Below, one piece after another: positions 25,532-34,912 of a stretch of 64,000 nucleotides of DNA (position 1 is its first letter; each line of letters opens with the position of its first letter). The notes beneath the pieces were generated by a model. The model saw only the letters and a program-made list of their open reading frames with translations, searched no databases and was not told the DNA's origin. The position numbers were made by a program, and so were the translations under genes. The DNA comes from Bacillota bacterium (GTDB lineage: Bacteria > Bacillota > Clostridia > Christensenellales > Aristaeellaceae): contig JAEZRP010000006.1 of NCBI GenBank assembly GCA_023444095.1, positions 121,303 through 185,302 of the forward strand, in the 5' to 3' direction.

Positions 25532-25559
25532 ATTATATCACAATTCATGAGAATGTCAA
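25532..25559 (-). promoter_or_regulatory. Promoter of the glycopolymer operon
   Basis: Minus strand TTGACA, 16-base spacer, TATAAT, about 34 bp before the sugar transferase start. Confidence 0.75.
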
Positions 25560-25635
25560 AACGGGCATATGCATTTCACTCATAATTCACCAAAGGTCAA
25601 CGGGTTCAACGTATAATGGATACGAGGTGTGTGTA

Positions 25636-26205
25636 TTGGCGGATGATTTGAAAAGCGCCCGTTTCTGGGCGCGGGAACTTCTGGAAAGCGCGGTATATCC
25701 CGGCGCGTGCGCGGTCGACGCCACGATGGGCAACGGCCACGACACCCTCTGGCTCTGCGAACGCACGGGCAAGGCAGGCCGCGTGTACGCGTTCGACGTG
25801 CAGAACGAGGCGCTCGAGAGGACGCGCGCGCTGCTCGCGGCGCAGGGACTGGAGGGCTGCGCGGAGCTGATCCTCTCGGGTCACGAGGAGATGGAATATT
25901 ATGTCAGGGAACCCGTCGACGCGGTGGTGTTCAACCTGGGATGGCTCCCGGGCGGAGAGCGGAGCGTGACCACCCGGGTCGAAACGACGCTCGTGGCAGT
26001 CGAGGCGGGAACGCGGCTTCTGAAGCCCGAGGGCCTCATGACCGTGTGCGTCTATCCCGGCCACGGAGAGGGCGCGCGGGAGCTTTCCGCACTCACGGAC
26101 TGGGCGGCCGGACTCGATCCGGCGCGCTTCGATGTGCTTCTCAAACGATACATGAACCAAAAAAACGACCCTCCGCAGCTGATCGCGGTGCAAAAAAGGG
26201 CGTAG
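25636..26205 (+). CDS. YtqB-like SAM methyltransferase (rRNA_methylase family)
   Basis: A 189-residue class I methyltransferase. V-D-A-T-M-G-N-G-H-D-T is the SAM loop typical of the YtqB/rRNA_methylase family, followed by F-N-L-G-W-L-P-G-G-E and Y-P-G-H-G-E-G. Recent family members methylate the tRNA anticodon (mnm5 modification, MnmM); this may be its role here. The start is taken as TTG at 25636 because GAGGTG lies six bases upstream and this gives the family length of about 190; an upstream ATG at 25528 would add 36 unrelated residues across the promoter region. TATAAT is at 25612-25617. Confidence 0.82.
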   Translation: MADDLKSARFWARELLESAVYPGACAVDATMGNGHDTLWLCERTGKAGRVYAFDVQNEALERTRALLAAQGLEGCAELILSGHEEMEYYVREPVDAVVFNLGWLPGGERSVTTRVETTLVAVEAGTRLLKPEGLMTVCVYPGHGEGARELSALTDWAAGLDPARFDVLLKRYMNQKNDPPQLIAVQKRA

Positions 26206-26238
26206 AAGAAGCGCGCGAGAATTTTGCACCCGCGACCC

Positions 26239-26324
26239 CAAAGGGCACCCTTTGAGTTCCCGTGCCGGAATGAAATGGATCTATATATGTGTCGTCCGTC
26301 CATGGGCCAAGCCTCGGACGGACG
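26239..26324. repeat. Two perfect hairpins between convergent genes
   Basis: The 150-bp gap between the methyltransferase and radA holds CAAAGGG-CA-CCCTTTG (26239-26254) and a 9-bp stem CGTCCGTCC/GGACGGACG with a 14-base loop (26293-26324). No long T tract follows either. They probably form transcript 3' ends for both converging genes. Confidence 0.5.
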
Positions 26325-26355
26325 AAAATGGAAAACTGACCCTGCTCGGGATTTC

Positions 26356-27777
<1,422 letters not shown>

Positions 27778-27864
27778 ATGGAACCTCCTGTCATAAAACC
27801 AGTATATCACACCGCATGTAATCGCGCCAGCCGCGCCCGGATATGGAAGCTGGAATCGCTCGAA

Positions 27865-29634
27865 TCATCTTTCATACCAGCCCGCCTGTTCGAGGTACAT
27901 AGATGCGTATTTCCCGCCAAGCGCCATCAGTTCTTCGTGTGTGCCTGTCTCGAGAATCCTGCCGCCCCCCAGCATCAAGATCCGGTCCGCGATCCGCGCG
28001 GAACCGAGCCGGTGCGTCACGAGAATCGCCGTTCTGTGGACGGACGAATCCCGAAACAGCCGGAAGAGGTTCGATTCCTCGATGGGGTCGATGGCTGCCG
28101 TGGGTTCGTCCAGCACGATCACGTCGTGCGTGCGGTAGAGCCCGCGCGCGATGGCGACGCGCTGCCACTGTCCGCCGGAGAGCTCCAGGCCGCCGAATTC
28201 CCGGGACAGCATGGTGTCCATGCCGGACGGAAGTGCGTCCGCGCGCACGCCCGCCGCCCCGGCGGCAAAAGAGAGATCTGACGGCGCATCCGTCTGGCTG
28301 ATCGCGATGTTCTCCCCGAGCGTCATTTTGTAGCGGACGAAGTTCTGAAACACGCCGGAAACGCGGTCGTAGCGCGCGGAAGGTGCGTACCGGCTGAGCG
28401 CGGCATTCCCATAGCGCACCGAACCCGCCGTCGGCTGATAGAGACCCACGACGAGACTTGCGAGCGTTGACTTGCCCGCGCCGTTTTCTCCCACGATGGC
28501 CAGCGTCTCGCCGGGCCGGATGGTGAAGCTCACGTCCCGGATCGCTGGCGTGTCCCTGCCCGGGTACGTAAACACCACGCGATCAAGTCGGATGGGCCGC
28601 TTCTTATCGAGGTGCGCACGGGTGCCCTCCGGCACGCGGGCTTCCAGAAATTCATGGGTGAAGGCGGCGGCGCTCATTTCAGAAAGTGCCTCTCCGAACT
28701 GATCGACCATTGCCCTGAGAACACCGCTCATGCGCTCCACGGAGTAAAAAACCGCTGCGAACGCGCCCACGGAGACCTCGCCCCGCACGAGATAATACAC
28801 AAGCAGCGCAAGGATTCCCGCGTAGCCGAGGATGTGAAAGAGCCGCAGCAGGAATTCCACCCGCGCGATCTTCCGCTCTGCGCGCAAAGAAGCGCGGTTG
28901 TATTGCCTCACCGAATCCAAATACAGTCGGAAGAAGAAGCCGGACGCGCCCAGCGTGCGGGTCTCCCTGGCGAACTCCTTCCCGATGACGGCGCGCTCCA
29001 GCGCCTCTGCCCGCCGCTGGAGGTTCGCGCTCTCCTGCGCGAAGCGCCGCACCACTCCCGCGCGAAGCGCCTGCGAGAGCGCGACAGACGCAAAGATGAG
29101 AAAAAGCGCGGCGACCAGCGCGGGCCGGATCCTCGCGAGCAGCGCGGAGGTGAGGGCGAGATAGGGCAAAAAGTGGAACGCGAACTGCAAGATCGTGCGG
29201 CTTGCGGAGGGCGCGGCCTCGCTGCCCAGCCGCGCGCGCGTCATCTGATCGAACGTCTCCGCCCGCTCGAACGCGACGGGCGAAATGGCTGCGGCGCGCG
29301 CGTGATAGCGCGCCATCAGGTATCCGCTGCCCCTGCGCCAGAAGTAGCCCTGCCCGAGGTATTCCAGCGTGCGCACAATCGGGCTCGCGATCAGGAGAAC
29401 CGCTATCGGGACGCTCGCGGAGGCGACGCCGGACAGCGCGATTTTCCCTCCGGCATGGGCCGCGACGGCATCAAAGAGCGTCCGCATGGCAGAAATCTCG
29501 CCCACCTCGATGGCGCACAAAAGCGCGGACACGGCCATGAGCGCGAAAAACAGCGGCGGATGCGCGCGGTAACAGTTCCGAAGACCGCCGAGCGCCACCC
29601 GGAGGTAGGAGGCCCGCCCGTCAATGCTTCGCAT
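27865..29634 (-). CDS. ABC exporter half-transporter (permease-ATPase), second subunit
   Basis: A 589-residue type IV ABC exporter subunit: six membrane helices (about residues 20-320) and a nucleotide-binding domain with Walker A G-E-N-G-A-G-K-S-T, signature L-S-G-G-Q, Walker B V-I-V-L-D-E-P with catalytic Glu, and H-loop T-H-R. Its start overlaps the preceding half-transporter by 14 bp, so the two are made together and most likely form a heterodimer. No C39 peptidase domain is present, so any peptide substrate would be cleaved elsewhere or exported whole. Lipid, drug or peptide export cannot be separated by sequence alone. Confidence 0.9.
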   Translation of the reverse strand: MRSIDGRASYLRVALGGLRNCYRAHPPLFFALMAVSALLCAIEVGEISAMRTLFDAVAAHAGGKIALSGVASASVPIAVLLIASPIVRTLEYLGQGYFWRRGSGYLMARYHARAAAISPVAFERAETFDQMTRARLGSEAAPSASRTILQFAFHFLPYLALTSALLARIRPALVAALFLIFASVALSQALRAGVVRRFAQESANLQRRAEALERAVIGKEFARETRTLGASGFFFRLYLDSVRQYNRASLRAERKIARVEFLLRLFHILGYAGILALLVYYLVRGEVSVGAFAAVFYSVERMSGVLRAMVDQFGEALSEMSAAAFTHEFLEARVPEGTRAHLDKKRPIRLDRVVFTYPGRDTPAIRDVSFTIRPGETLAIVGENGAGKSTLASLVVGLYQPTAGSVRYGNAALSRYAPSARYDRVSGVFQNFVRYKMTLGENIAISQTDAPSDLSFAAGAAGVRADALPSGMDTMLSREFGGLELSGGQWQRVAIARGLYRTHDVIVLDEPTAAIDPIEESNLFRLFRDSSVHRTAILVTHRLGSARIADRILMLGGGRILETGTHEELMALGGKYASMYLEQAGWYER

Positions 29635-31387
29635 CGTACCAGCTCCTTTGTTCGCGGAACATCTCCGCGTAGATGCCGTCCGCCGCCATAAGCGCCTCGT
29701 GGCTCCCCGTCTCCCTGATCTTGCCGTTCTCCAGAACGAACAGCACGTCCGACAGCTTGGTTGAGCCCAGCCGGTGGCTGATAAGAAGTGACGTCTTCCC
29801 TGCCGCCATCTCCCGGAAGTGCCGGTAGAGCCGACTCTCCATGGCGGGACTCAGGCTGGCGGTCGGCTCGTCGAGGATGAGAAACGGCGCGTCCGCGTAC
29901 AGCGCGCGGGCGATGGCGACCTTCTGCCATTCGCCGCCGGAAAGGTCGACGCCGTCCTCCCGGATCTTGCCGAGCGGGGTGTCCGGACCCAACGGAAGCT
30001 GACGCACGACGCCTTCGAGGTCCGCGCGCCGGACGGCGCCATCGAAATCCCCGGCGGAATCGAAAGCGATATTCTCCCTGAAGGTGACGGGATAGCGCGC
30101 GAAATCCTGATACACGGCGGAGAAAAGCTTTCTCAGCCGGCACGCGGAGTAAAGGGCAATGTCCACGCCGTTTATGAGGATATCGCCCTCGAACGAGCGG
30201 TACAAACCCAGCAGGACCTTGATGAGCGTGGACTTGCCCGCGCCGTTTCGCCCGATGAGCGATGAGGACATGCCGCGCTCGATCGCGAGGTTCACGCCGT
30301 CGAGTACCCAGGGCAACTCCGGCGCGTAGCGGAAGCGCAGATTTTTGATCTCAAGGCGCTCAAATTCCGCGTCCGGCAGTTCGTCCGGGACTTCCTCCTC
30401 CTCGGGCAGTGCACGGAAGCGTGCGTAATCGCCAAGGAAGGCGCGTTGCGCGGACACGTCCTGCACGAGGCGCGCGAACGAGCCCGCGATCAGCCGATTG
30501 AGCCCGATCATCGCGCCGATCAGAGACACGTACAGTCCGTGCGTCATGCTCCCCGCCCGCAGCGGGGCGAGCAAGCCGAACACGGCCGCGAGTGTTAAAA
30601 GGTTGAGGAGGAGTCCTGAAAGGTTGACGTAGCCCTCCCTGACGGCAATCTCCTTGGTCACCATATTGCTGCGCTTTAGATGGACGGCGGAAAACATCCC
30701 GTTAACGTGCTCGGAATAGCCGAACAGCGCGCGTTCCGCCGCCGTCTCCCGGCCCGTCAGAACCTCCGAGAGGTAGTAGAGCATGCGGGTGAGCGGAACA
30801 GAAACCGCGTCCATCTTGTAGATCATCCGTCCGCCGCGGCGGGCGATCAACCCGATGGCGAGCGCCGCGAGCGCGTAAAGAGGCAGCATCCACCACAGCC
30901 GGACGACGATGAGGGAGAGGGTTCCAAGTCCCTGAATCGCGAGGCGGACAATTTGGATCGCGTCGTCCAGCATAGCGCGGAAGCGCGTCTCGGCATTTTC
31001 GCACACGTTGGCGGCGAGGTCGAGGGTTTCGGGGTTTTCGAGTAGCGCGTATGGCACGCGCGACTGCTTGCGCACCAGCTCTGGGCGTAGATTTTCCCGC
31101 AGCGCGCACGCGAGGGCTTCGTCCGCGAGGCGGACGAGCACCGGACTCAGCTGGGCGTAGCCGTAGCCCAGCGCCATCCACACGATGTCCATGACGAGTG
31201 GGACGGTACCACCGTTTCCCCCGGCGAAGGCGATGGCGCGGTCGAGAAAGGATGCGACCACGAGCACCAGAATCGGGACGAGCGCGCCGGTCGTGAGCTC
31301 CAGAAACACCTTGATAAGCGCGGCGGCCGGCGCGCTTTTGAAACACAGCATAATCGCGCGCGCCGAATTGAATTGTGCATCGCACAT
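29621..31387 (-). CDS. ABC exporter half-transporter (permease-ATPase), first subunit
   Basis: A 588-residue exporter subunit with a membrane domain over about residues 15-310 and an ATPase with Walker A G-R-N-G-A-G-K-S-T, signature L-S-G-G-E, Walker B F-L-I-L-D-E-P and H-loop S-H-R. Both subunits keep the catalytic Glu, so neither ATP site looks degenerate at this residue. The ATG at 31387 is preceded by GGGAGGA; an in-frame ATG 45 bp upstream lies inside the hairpin at 31409-31440. A 38-codon ORF with its own promoter precedes it in the same direction, which suggests a peptide-linked function. Confidence 0.9.
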   Translation of the reverse strand: MCDAQFNSARAIMLCFKSAPAAALIKVFLELTTGALVPILVLVVASFLDRAIAFAGGNGGTVPLVMDIVWMALGYGYAQLSPVLVRLADEALACALRENLRPELVRKQSRVPYALLENPETLDLAANVCENAETRFRAMLDDAIQIVRLAIQGLGTLSLIVVRLWWMLPLYALAALAIGLIARRGGRMIYKMDAVSVPLTRMLYYLSEVLTGRETAAERALFGYSEHVNGMFSAVHLKRSNMVTKEIAVREGYVNLSGLLLNLLTLAAVFGLLAPLRAGSMTHGLYVSLIGAMIGLNRLIAGSFARLVQDVSAQRAFLGDYARFRALPEEEEVPDELPDAEFERLEIKNLRFRYAPELPWVLDGVNLAIERGMSSSLIGRNGAGKSTLIKVLLGLYRSFEGDILINGVDIALYSACRLRKLFSAVYQDFARYPVTFRENIAFDSAGDFDGAVRRADLEGVVRQLPLGPDTPLGKIREDGVDLSGGEWQKVAIARALYADAPFLILDEPTASLSPAMESRLYRHFREMAAGKTSLLISHRLGSTKLSDVLFVLENGKIRETGSHEALMAADGIYAEMFREQRSWYDAKH

Positions 31388-31408
31388 ATGGATTCCTCCC
31401 ATATCAAA

Positions 31409-31440
31409 ATGCCCGGGCGTCCATTCCGACACCCGGGCAT
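31409..31440 (-). promoter_or_regulatory. Attenuator-like hairpin between peptide ORF and ABC exporter
   Basis: Minus strand ATGCCCGGG pairs with CCCGGGCAT (9 bp, 14-base loop) and is followed by TTT and then the exporter ribosome site. The T tract is short, so partial termination is expected, giving more peptide mRNA than exporter mRNA. Confidence 0.6.
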
Positions 31441-31459
31441 GACATGGCGAAGGATTATG

Positions 31460-31576
31460 TCATATCAAATCCGCGTCGGCAATGGGCATAGCTGTCCTGT
31501 GAAATGCCGAACGGAGCTTGGCGGCGGTGTTCTTAACGCGGAACGCGCGCGGAGAAAGGGAATGATTCAAAAACAC
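31460..31576 (-). CDS. Candidate 38-residue peptide ORF upstream of the ABC exporter
   Basis: A GTG-start ORF of 38 codons, with AAGGTGG eight bases upstream and a TTGACA/TAAACT promoter about 32 bp before the start. The peptide is basic in its first two thirds (R10, R13, K15, K20, R22, R27; e.g. V-K-N-T-A-A-K-L-R-S-A-F) and ends in P-I-A-D-A-D-L-I. There is no signal peptide, no Gly-Gly cleavage site and no cysteine. It may be a pheromone or toxin exported by the transporter, a leader peptide controlling the attenuator, or chance. I do not recognise its family. Confidence 0.45.
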   Translation of the reverse strand: MFLNHSLSPRAFRVKNTAAKLRSAFHRTAMPIADADLI

Positions 31577-31607
31577 GCCTGCCACCACCTTGCTTATGAT
31601 TGGATCT

Positions 31608-31636
31608 AGTTTACCACAGGGAGCGAACGCTGTCAA
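31608..31636 (-). promoter_or_regulatory. Promoter of the peptide-ABC exporter unit
   Basis: Minus strand TTGACA, 17-base spacer, TAAACT. It diverges from the metallophosphoesterase promoter, 22 bp apart. Confidence 0.72.
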
Positions 31637-31658
31637 ACGCGGATTCACACAGTCCTGG

Positions 31659-31687
31659 TTGAAATGCGCGGCGCGATGATCTATAAT
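31659..31687 (+). promoter_or_regulatory. Promoter of the metallophosphoesterase gene
   Basis: TTGAAA, 17-base spacer, TATAAT on the + strand, 31 bp before the start codon. Confidence 0.75.
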
Positions 31688-31718
31688 GATTCTATCTGTC
31701 ACACCGGAGGAGACGCCG

Positions 31719-33038
31719 ATGCCTGAGAAAGACCCCGGCCAGAAAAAGCCCGCGCCCGCGCATAAGAGGCGCGAAATCCGCACGATGCGCGACGCCGTGG
31801 ACGAAATACGCATCTACGGCGAGGAAAAGCCGCATAGCGCGGAGGGCACGGAAAAATCGCCGCGCCCCAGAAAGAAGCGGGCAAGGCGGAAAAAGCGCAT
31901 CGGCTCCGGCCTTCTGCGGTTTCTCACGCCGGAAAAGCGCACCCGGCGCACGAAGGATCGGAAGCTCACGGTCTTCGGACGGCAGCTCACGTTCTGGCCG
32001 ATGTTTCTCCTCGCGTTCGTTGTCCTCATGGCGATCGTGCTGTTTTTAAACAGCGCGAGCCTCACCACAGACGAGCGGAATGTCACGCTCGTGGGCCTTC
32101 CGGGCGACCTCGAAGGCTACAGGATCCTCGTCCTTTCAGACCTCAACGGCAAGCGCTTCGGCGACCAGCAGGCAACGCTTCTTCGCGAGATCGGGGCGCT
32201 TGACTACGACATCGTGCTGTGCCTGGGCGACATGGTCGGAAAGGGCGGCGATCCGGTTCCGTTTTATGAGCTGCTCGACGGGTTGCCCGCCAAAAAACAG
32301 GTGTACTTCATTTGCGGAGACTCCGATCCCGGTCCCTACATCAGCGCGGTGCGGAACGAGGCGGCGGCGCTCGAGCGGCTCGTGCTCGCGGACTGGATCC
32401 TCGGCGCGATGGACCGGGGCGCAATCTACGTGGACGCGCCGACGAAGATCGCGGTCGGCGCGTCCGCCGTCTGGCTCACACCCGCGAGCATGCTGAATCT
32501 GGAGGCGTCCTCCGCGCTCGCGGACTGGAAGGAGCAGGTCGAGCAGGAGGAGAGCGGCTACCTCTCGGGCATCCTCTCAGACGCGGCGACCCTCCCCTTC
32601 ACCAGCTACCGACTCCGGCGCGCGCAGGCGCTCGTCGACGCGATCAACGCCATGTCCTCCGCGGACGTGCAGATTTCGCTCTCGCACGTACCCGCCGCGG
32701 ACGACTTCATCGAGGCCGCGGCGACCCACGCGGCGGACGCAGGCAAGTATCTCCCGGCGCCGGACATCGCGCTCGCGGGCCATTACTGCGGCGGCGTGTG
32801 GAACCTGCCCGTCGTCGGCGCGTTCTACATCCCGGATTCCTCCGCGCCGCGCTACGGCTGGTTCCCAGACCAGGCGCGCGTGAGCGGACTGCGCGACGTG
32901 GACGAGACGCAGCTTTATGTCACACGCGGGCTGTCCACTTCGGGCGACGTCCCGCTCATGCCCTTTCGGCTGCTGAACAGCCCGGAGATTTCGGTCATCA
33001 CGCTCACGGCGACCCTCCCCTCGAGCATGCTGGAATGA
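31719..33038 (+). CDS. Membrane-anchored metallophosphoesterase-like protein
   Basis: A 439-residue protein: a long basic cytosolic N-terminus (about 1-95), one transmembrane helix (about 100-120) and an outer domain resembling YkuE/YaeI phosphoesterases. The block L-V-L-S-D-L-N-G near 150, L-C-L-G-D-M-V-G near 185, F-I-C-G-D-S-D-P near 210 and A-G-H-Y-C-G-G near 360 follow the phosphoesterase order, but the D-x-H of the first motif is D-L-N, and G-N-H-D reads C-G-D-S-D. Some metal ligands are therefore substituted and activity is uncertain. GGAGGAG precedes the ATG at 31719. A two-domain terminator structure follows. Confidence 0.72.
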   Translation: MPEKDPGQKKPAPAHKRREIRTMRDAVDEIRIYGEEKPHSAEGTEKSPRPRKKRARRKKRIGSGLLRFLTPEKRTRRTKDRKLTVFGRQLTFWPMFLLAFVVLMAIVLFLNSASLTTDERNVTLVGLPGDLEGYRILVLSDLNGKRFGDQQATLLREIGALDYDIVLCLGDMVGKGGDPVPFYELLDGLPAKKQVYFICGDSDPGPYISAVRNEAAALERLVLADWILGAMDRGAIYVDAPTKIAVGASAVWLTPASMLNLEASSALADWKEQVEQEESGYLSGILSDAATLPFTSYRLRRAQALVDAINAMSSADVQISLSHVPAADDFIEAAATHAADAGKYLPAPDIALAGHYCGGVWNLPVVGAFYIPDSSAPRYGWFPDQARVSGLRDVDETQLYVTRGLSTSGDVPLMPFRLLNSPEISVITLTATLPSSMLE

Positions 33039-33044
33039 TCGAAA

Positions 33045-33102
33045 GCGCCGGTTCTCCGCGATGGGAGCAAGTCTCCCCTTCGGTGAACCGGCGCGCCGTT
33101 TT
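33045..33102 (+). terminator. Branched terminator after the phosphoesterase
   Basis: GCGCCGGTTC (33045-33054) pairs with GAACCGGCGC (33085-33094), enclosing a second stem GGGAG/CTCCC, then GCCGTTTT. Confidence 0.7.
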
Positions 33103-33154
33103 GCAATCCTGAATCGAGCGGACTGTCGAGGTGTCCTTCCCGCCATATCCTTTG

Positions 33155-33844
33155 TCAGTGATTGGAGCGGCGATCGACGTGGATCATCCACTGATTCCTG
33201 GTCTCCAGAATCTCGGCGTCCGTTCCGTCGCCATATGTCAGGCCGTTTAGCAGCTCCATGATCTGGTTCGCCGAACCCTCCAGAAGGTTCGCGCAGGCGG
33301 TTCGCATGGCGACAGGCCGATCCACATCCTTTTTGAGCATCCAGTGAAATTCATGAATCAGCCGATCGATGGCGAGCATTTTGCTTCTGGGATCGCGGCA
33401 TATCGGGTACTGTTCATGATATACCTCAAACGCCCGGCGCGCGTGGCCCGCCATCAGCTGGCCGCTCGCCTTTTTCTCCGTCTCCGACAGATAGACCCGC
33501 CATTGTATCTGCCAGCCGCACACGGAACAGCGCAACAGCTCCTTCGGCAGGCGGGAGCGCCTCTCGATGTATGTCTCCTCCCCATCCCGGTGGCAGCGCT
33601 TGCACCGAACTTTTCCTTCGTTCGCCCACGTGTACTCCAGAATGCTGTCGCATCGCAAAAAAAGGGCGATTCCGACATCATCGATGAGCGATTCGTCGTA
33701 CATTCCCTGCGCGCAGCTGAGGTATAGCTTTTTGATCTCATAGAGATTGACGCGCGGGGCCCAGCAAATATCCTGCCGATTGTTCACAATCTTTGCCTCC
33801 CCGCGCGTGGAATGGCACCCGTCGATCTTCACAGGGCGAATCAC
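33155..33844 (-). CDS. Zinc-ribbon hypothetical protein
   Basis: A 229-residue protein with a GTG start, 18 bp after the psuG stop and therefore in the same transcript. Cys81-x-x-Cys84 and Cys106-x-x-Cys109 form a zinc ribbon with surrounding basic residues. The C-terminal half has A-I-D-R-L-I-H-E-F-H-W-M-L-K and a helical tail N-L-L-E-G-S. No signal peptide or membrane helix. I recall similar uncharacterised Firmicutes proteins but no function. It may bind nucleic acid; the ribosome site (GGAG, 12 bases away) is weak. Confidence 0.65.
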   Translation of the reverse strand: MIRPVKIDGCHSTRGEAKIVNNRQDICWAPRVNLYEIKKLYLSCAQGMYDESLIDDVGIALFLRCDSILEYTWANEGKVRCKRCHRDGEETYIERRSRLPKELLRCSVCGWQIQWRVYLSETEKKASGQLMAGHARRAFEVYHEQYPICRDPRSKMLAIDRLIHEFHWMLKKDVDRPVAMRTACANLLEGSANQIMELLNGLTYGDGTDAEILETRNQWMIHVDRRSNH

Positions 33845-33862
33845 CGGTCATCTGGACTCCAG

Positions 33863-34783
33863 TCAGGAGACCTTTTTTGAAAGCGCTCCGGCAACGCGCG
33901 CCGCGAGCGCGGCGTTGCTATAGACGAGGCGAATGTTCGCGGCGAGGCTATCGCCGCCGGTGATGTCCTTGATCTTCGCGAGCAGGAAGGGTGTGGTTTC
34001 CTTGCCCTTGATGCCGAGCGCCCGCGCCTCGCGGACGGCCTCGTCGATCACTCGGTTGATGCGGCCTTCGTCCATCGAATACTCCTCCGGAATGGGATTC
34101 GCGACGAGCACGCCGCCTTCGAGGCCCATTTCCAGCTTCGCGGCGAACGCATCCGCCAGTTCCTCCGGCGTATCGAGCCGATAGTCGACGGAAAAGCCCG
34201 ACCTGCGCGTGTAGAACGCGGGCAGTTCGCCCGTCCCGTAGCCGATCACGGGCACGCCCTTCGTCTCGAGATACTCGAGCGTGAGCCCCAGATCGAGGAT
34301 CGACTTCGCGCCCGCGCAAACGACCATGACGCTCGTGCGTGCGAGCTCCTCAAGATCGGCAGAAATGTCCATGGTGGTCTCCGCGCCCCGGTGCACGCCG
34401 CCGACGCCGCCCGTCGCGAACACGCGGATGCCCGCCATCGCGGCAATAATCATGGTGGTGGCAACCGTGGTCGCGCCATCATGGCCCTTTGAGACGATCA
34501 CCGGCAAGTCACGTCGAGACGCCTTCGCGACGGCGTGGCCCGCCCTGCCCAGCCGCTCGATCTCCTCGGGCGAGAGTCCGGCCTTGAGCCGGCCGCCGAT
34601 CACCGCGATGGTCGCGGGCACGGCATCATTCTCGCGCACGATGGCCTCGACCGCGCGCGCGGTCTCGACGTTTTGGGGATAGGGCATGCCGTGGGAAATG
34701 ATGGTGGATTCGAGCGCCACGACTGGCCGGCCCGCATCGAGCGCCTCCCGTACCTCCGGCGCGATATCGAGATACTGATTCAT
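33863..34783 (-). CDS. psuG: Pseudouridine-5'-phosphate glycosidase
   Basis: A 306-residue enzyme that splits pseudouridine 5'-phosphate into uracil and ribose 5-phosphate. V-A-L-E-S-T-I-I-S-H-G-M-P-Y-P-Q-N is the signature start, with the catalytic Glu; V-S-K-G-H-D-G-A-T-T-V-A-T-T-M carries the Schiff-base lysine region, and F-A-T-G-G-V-G-G-V-H-R-G is strongly conserved. Usually psuG travels with the kinase psuK, which is absent here, so the substrate phosphate must come from elsewhere. The start at 34783 has AAGG about ten bases upstream; an in-frame ATG at 34792 overlaps that site. Confidence 0.93.
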   Translation of the reverse strand: MNQYLDIAPEVREALDAGRPVVALESTIISHGMPYPQNVETARAVEAIVRENDAVPATIAVIGGRLKAGLSPEEIERLGRAGHAVAKASRRDLPVIVSKGHDGATTVATTMIIAAMAGIRVFATGGVGGVHRGAETTMDISADLEELARTSVMVVCAGAKSILDLGLTLEYLETKGVPVIGYGTGELPAFYTRRSGFSVDYRLDTPEELADAFAAKLEMGLEGGVLVANPIPEEYSMDEGRINRVIDEAVREARALGIKGKETTPFLLAKIKDITGGDSLAANIRLVYSNAALAARVAGALSKKVS

Positions 34784-34817
34784 GCGGTTCATTTCCTTTT
34801 CTCTTTCTTTCCACGCC

Positions 34818-34847
34818 ATTATAGCAAATCGTCCCCCCACGTGTCAA
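34818..34847 (-). promoter_or_regulatory. Promoter of psuG
   Basis: Minus strand TTGACA, 18-base spacer, TATAAT; 8 bp from the divergent MFS promoter. Confidence 0.72.
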
Positions 34848-34855
34848 AATCCCGC

Positions 34856-34884
34856 TTGTGATTCGGGCCGAATGTTGCTATAAT
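34856..34884 (+). promoter_or_regulatory. Promoter of the MFS transporter gene
   Basis: TTGTGA, 17-base spacer, TATAAT on the + strand, 28 bp before the start codon. Confidence 0.7.
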
Positions 34885-34912
34885 CGGAATATTGATCTGA
34901 CGGAGGATGGAT

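Noticed and set aside
31460..31813. A longer 117-codon reading of the peptide ORF
   Set aside because: The extended part crosses both divergent promoters and the start of the phosphoesterase gene; only the 38-codon form has a ribosome site behind a promoter.
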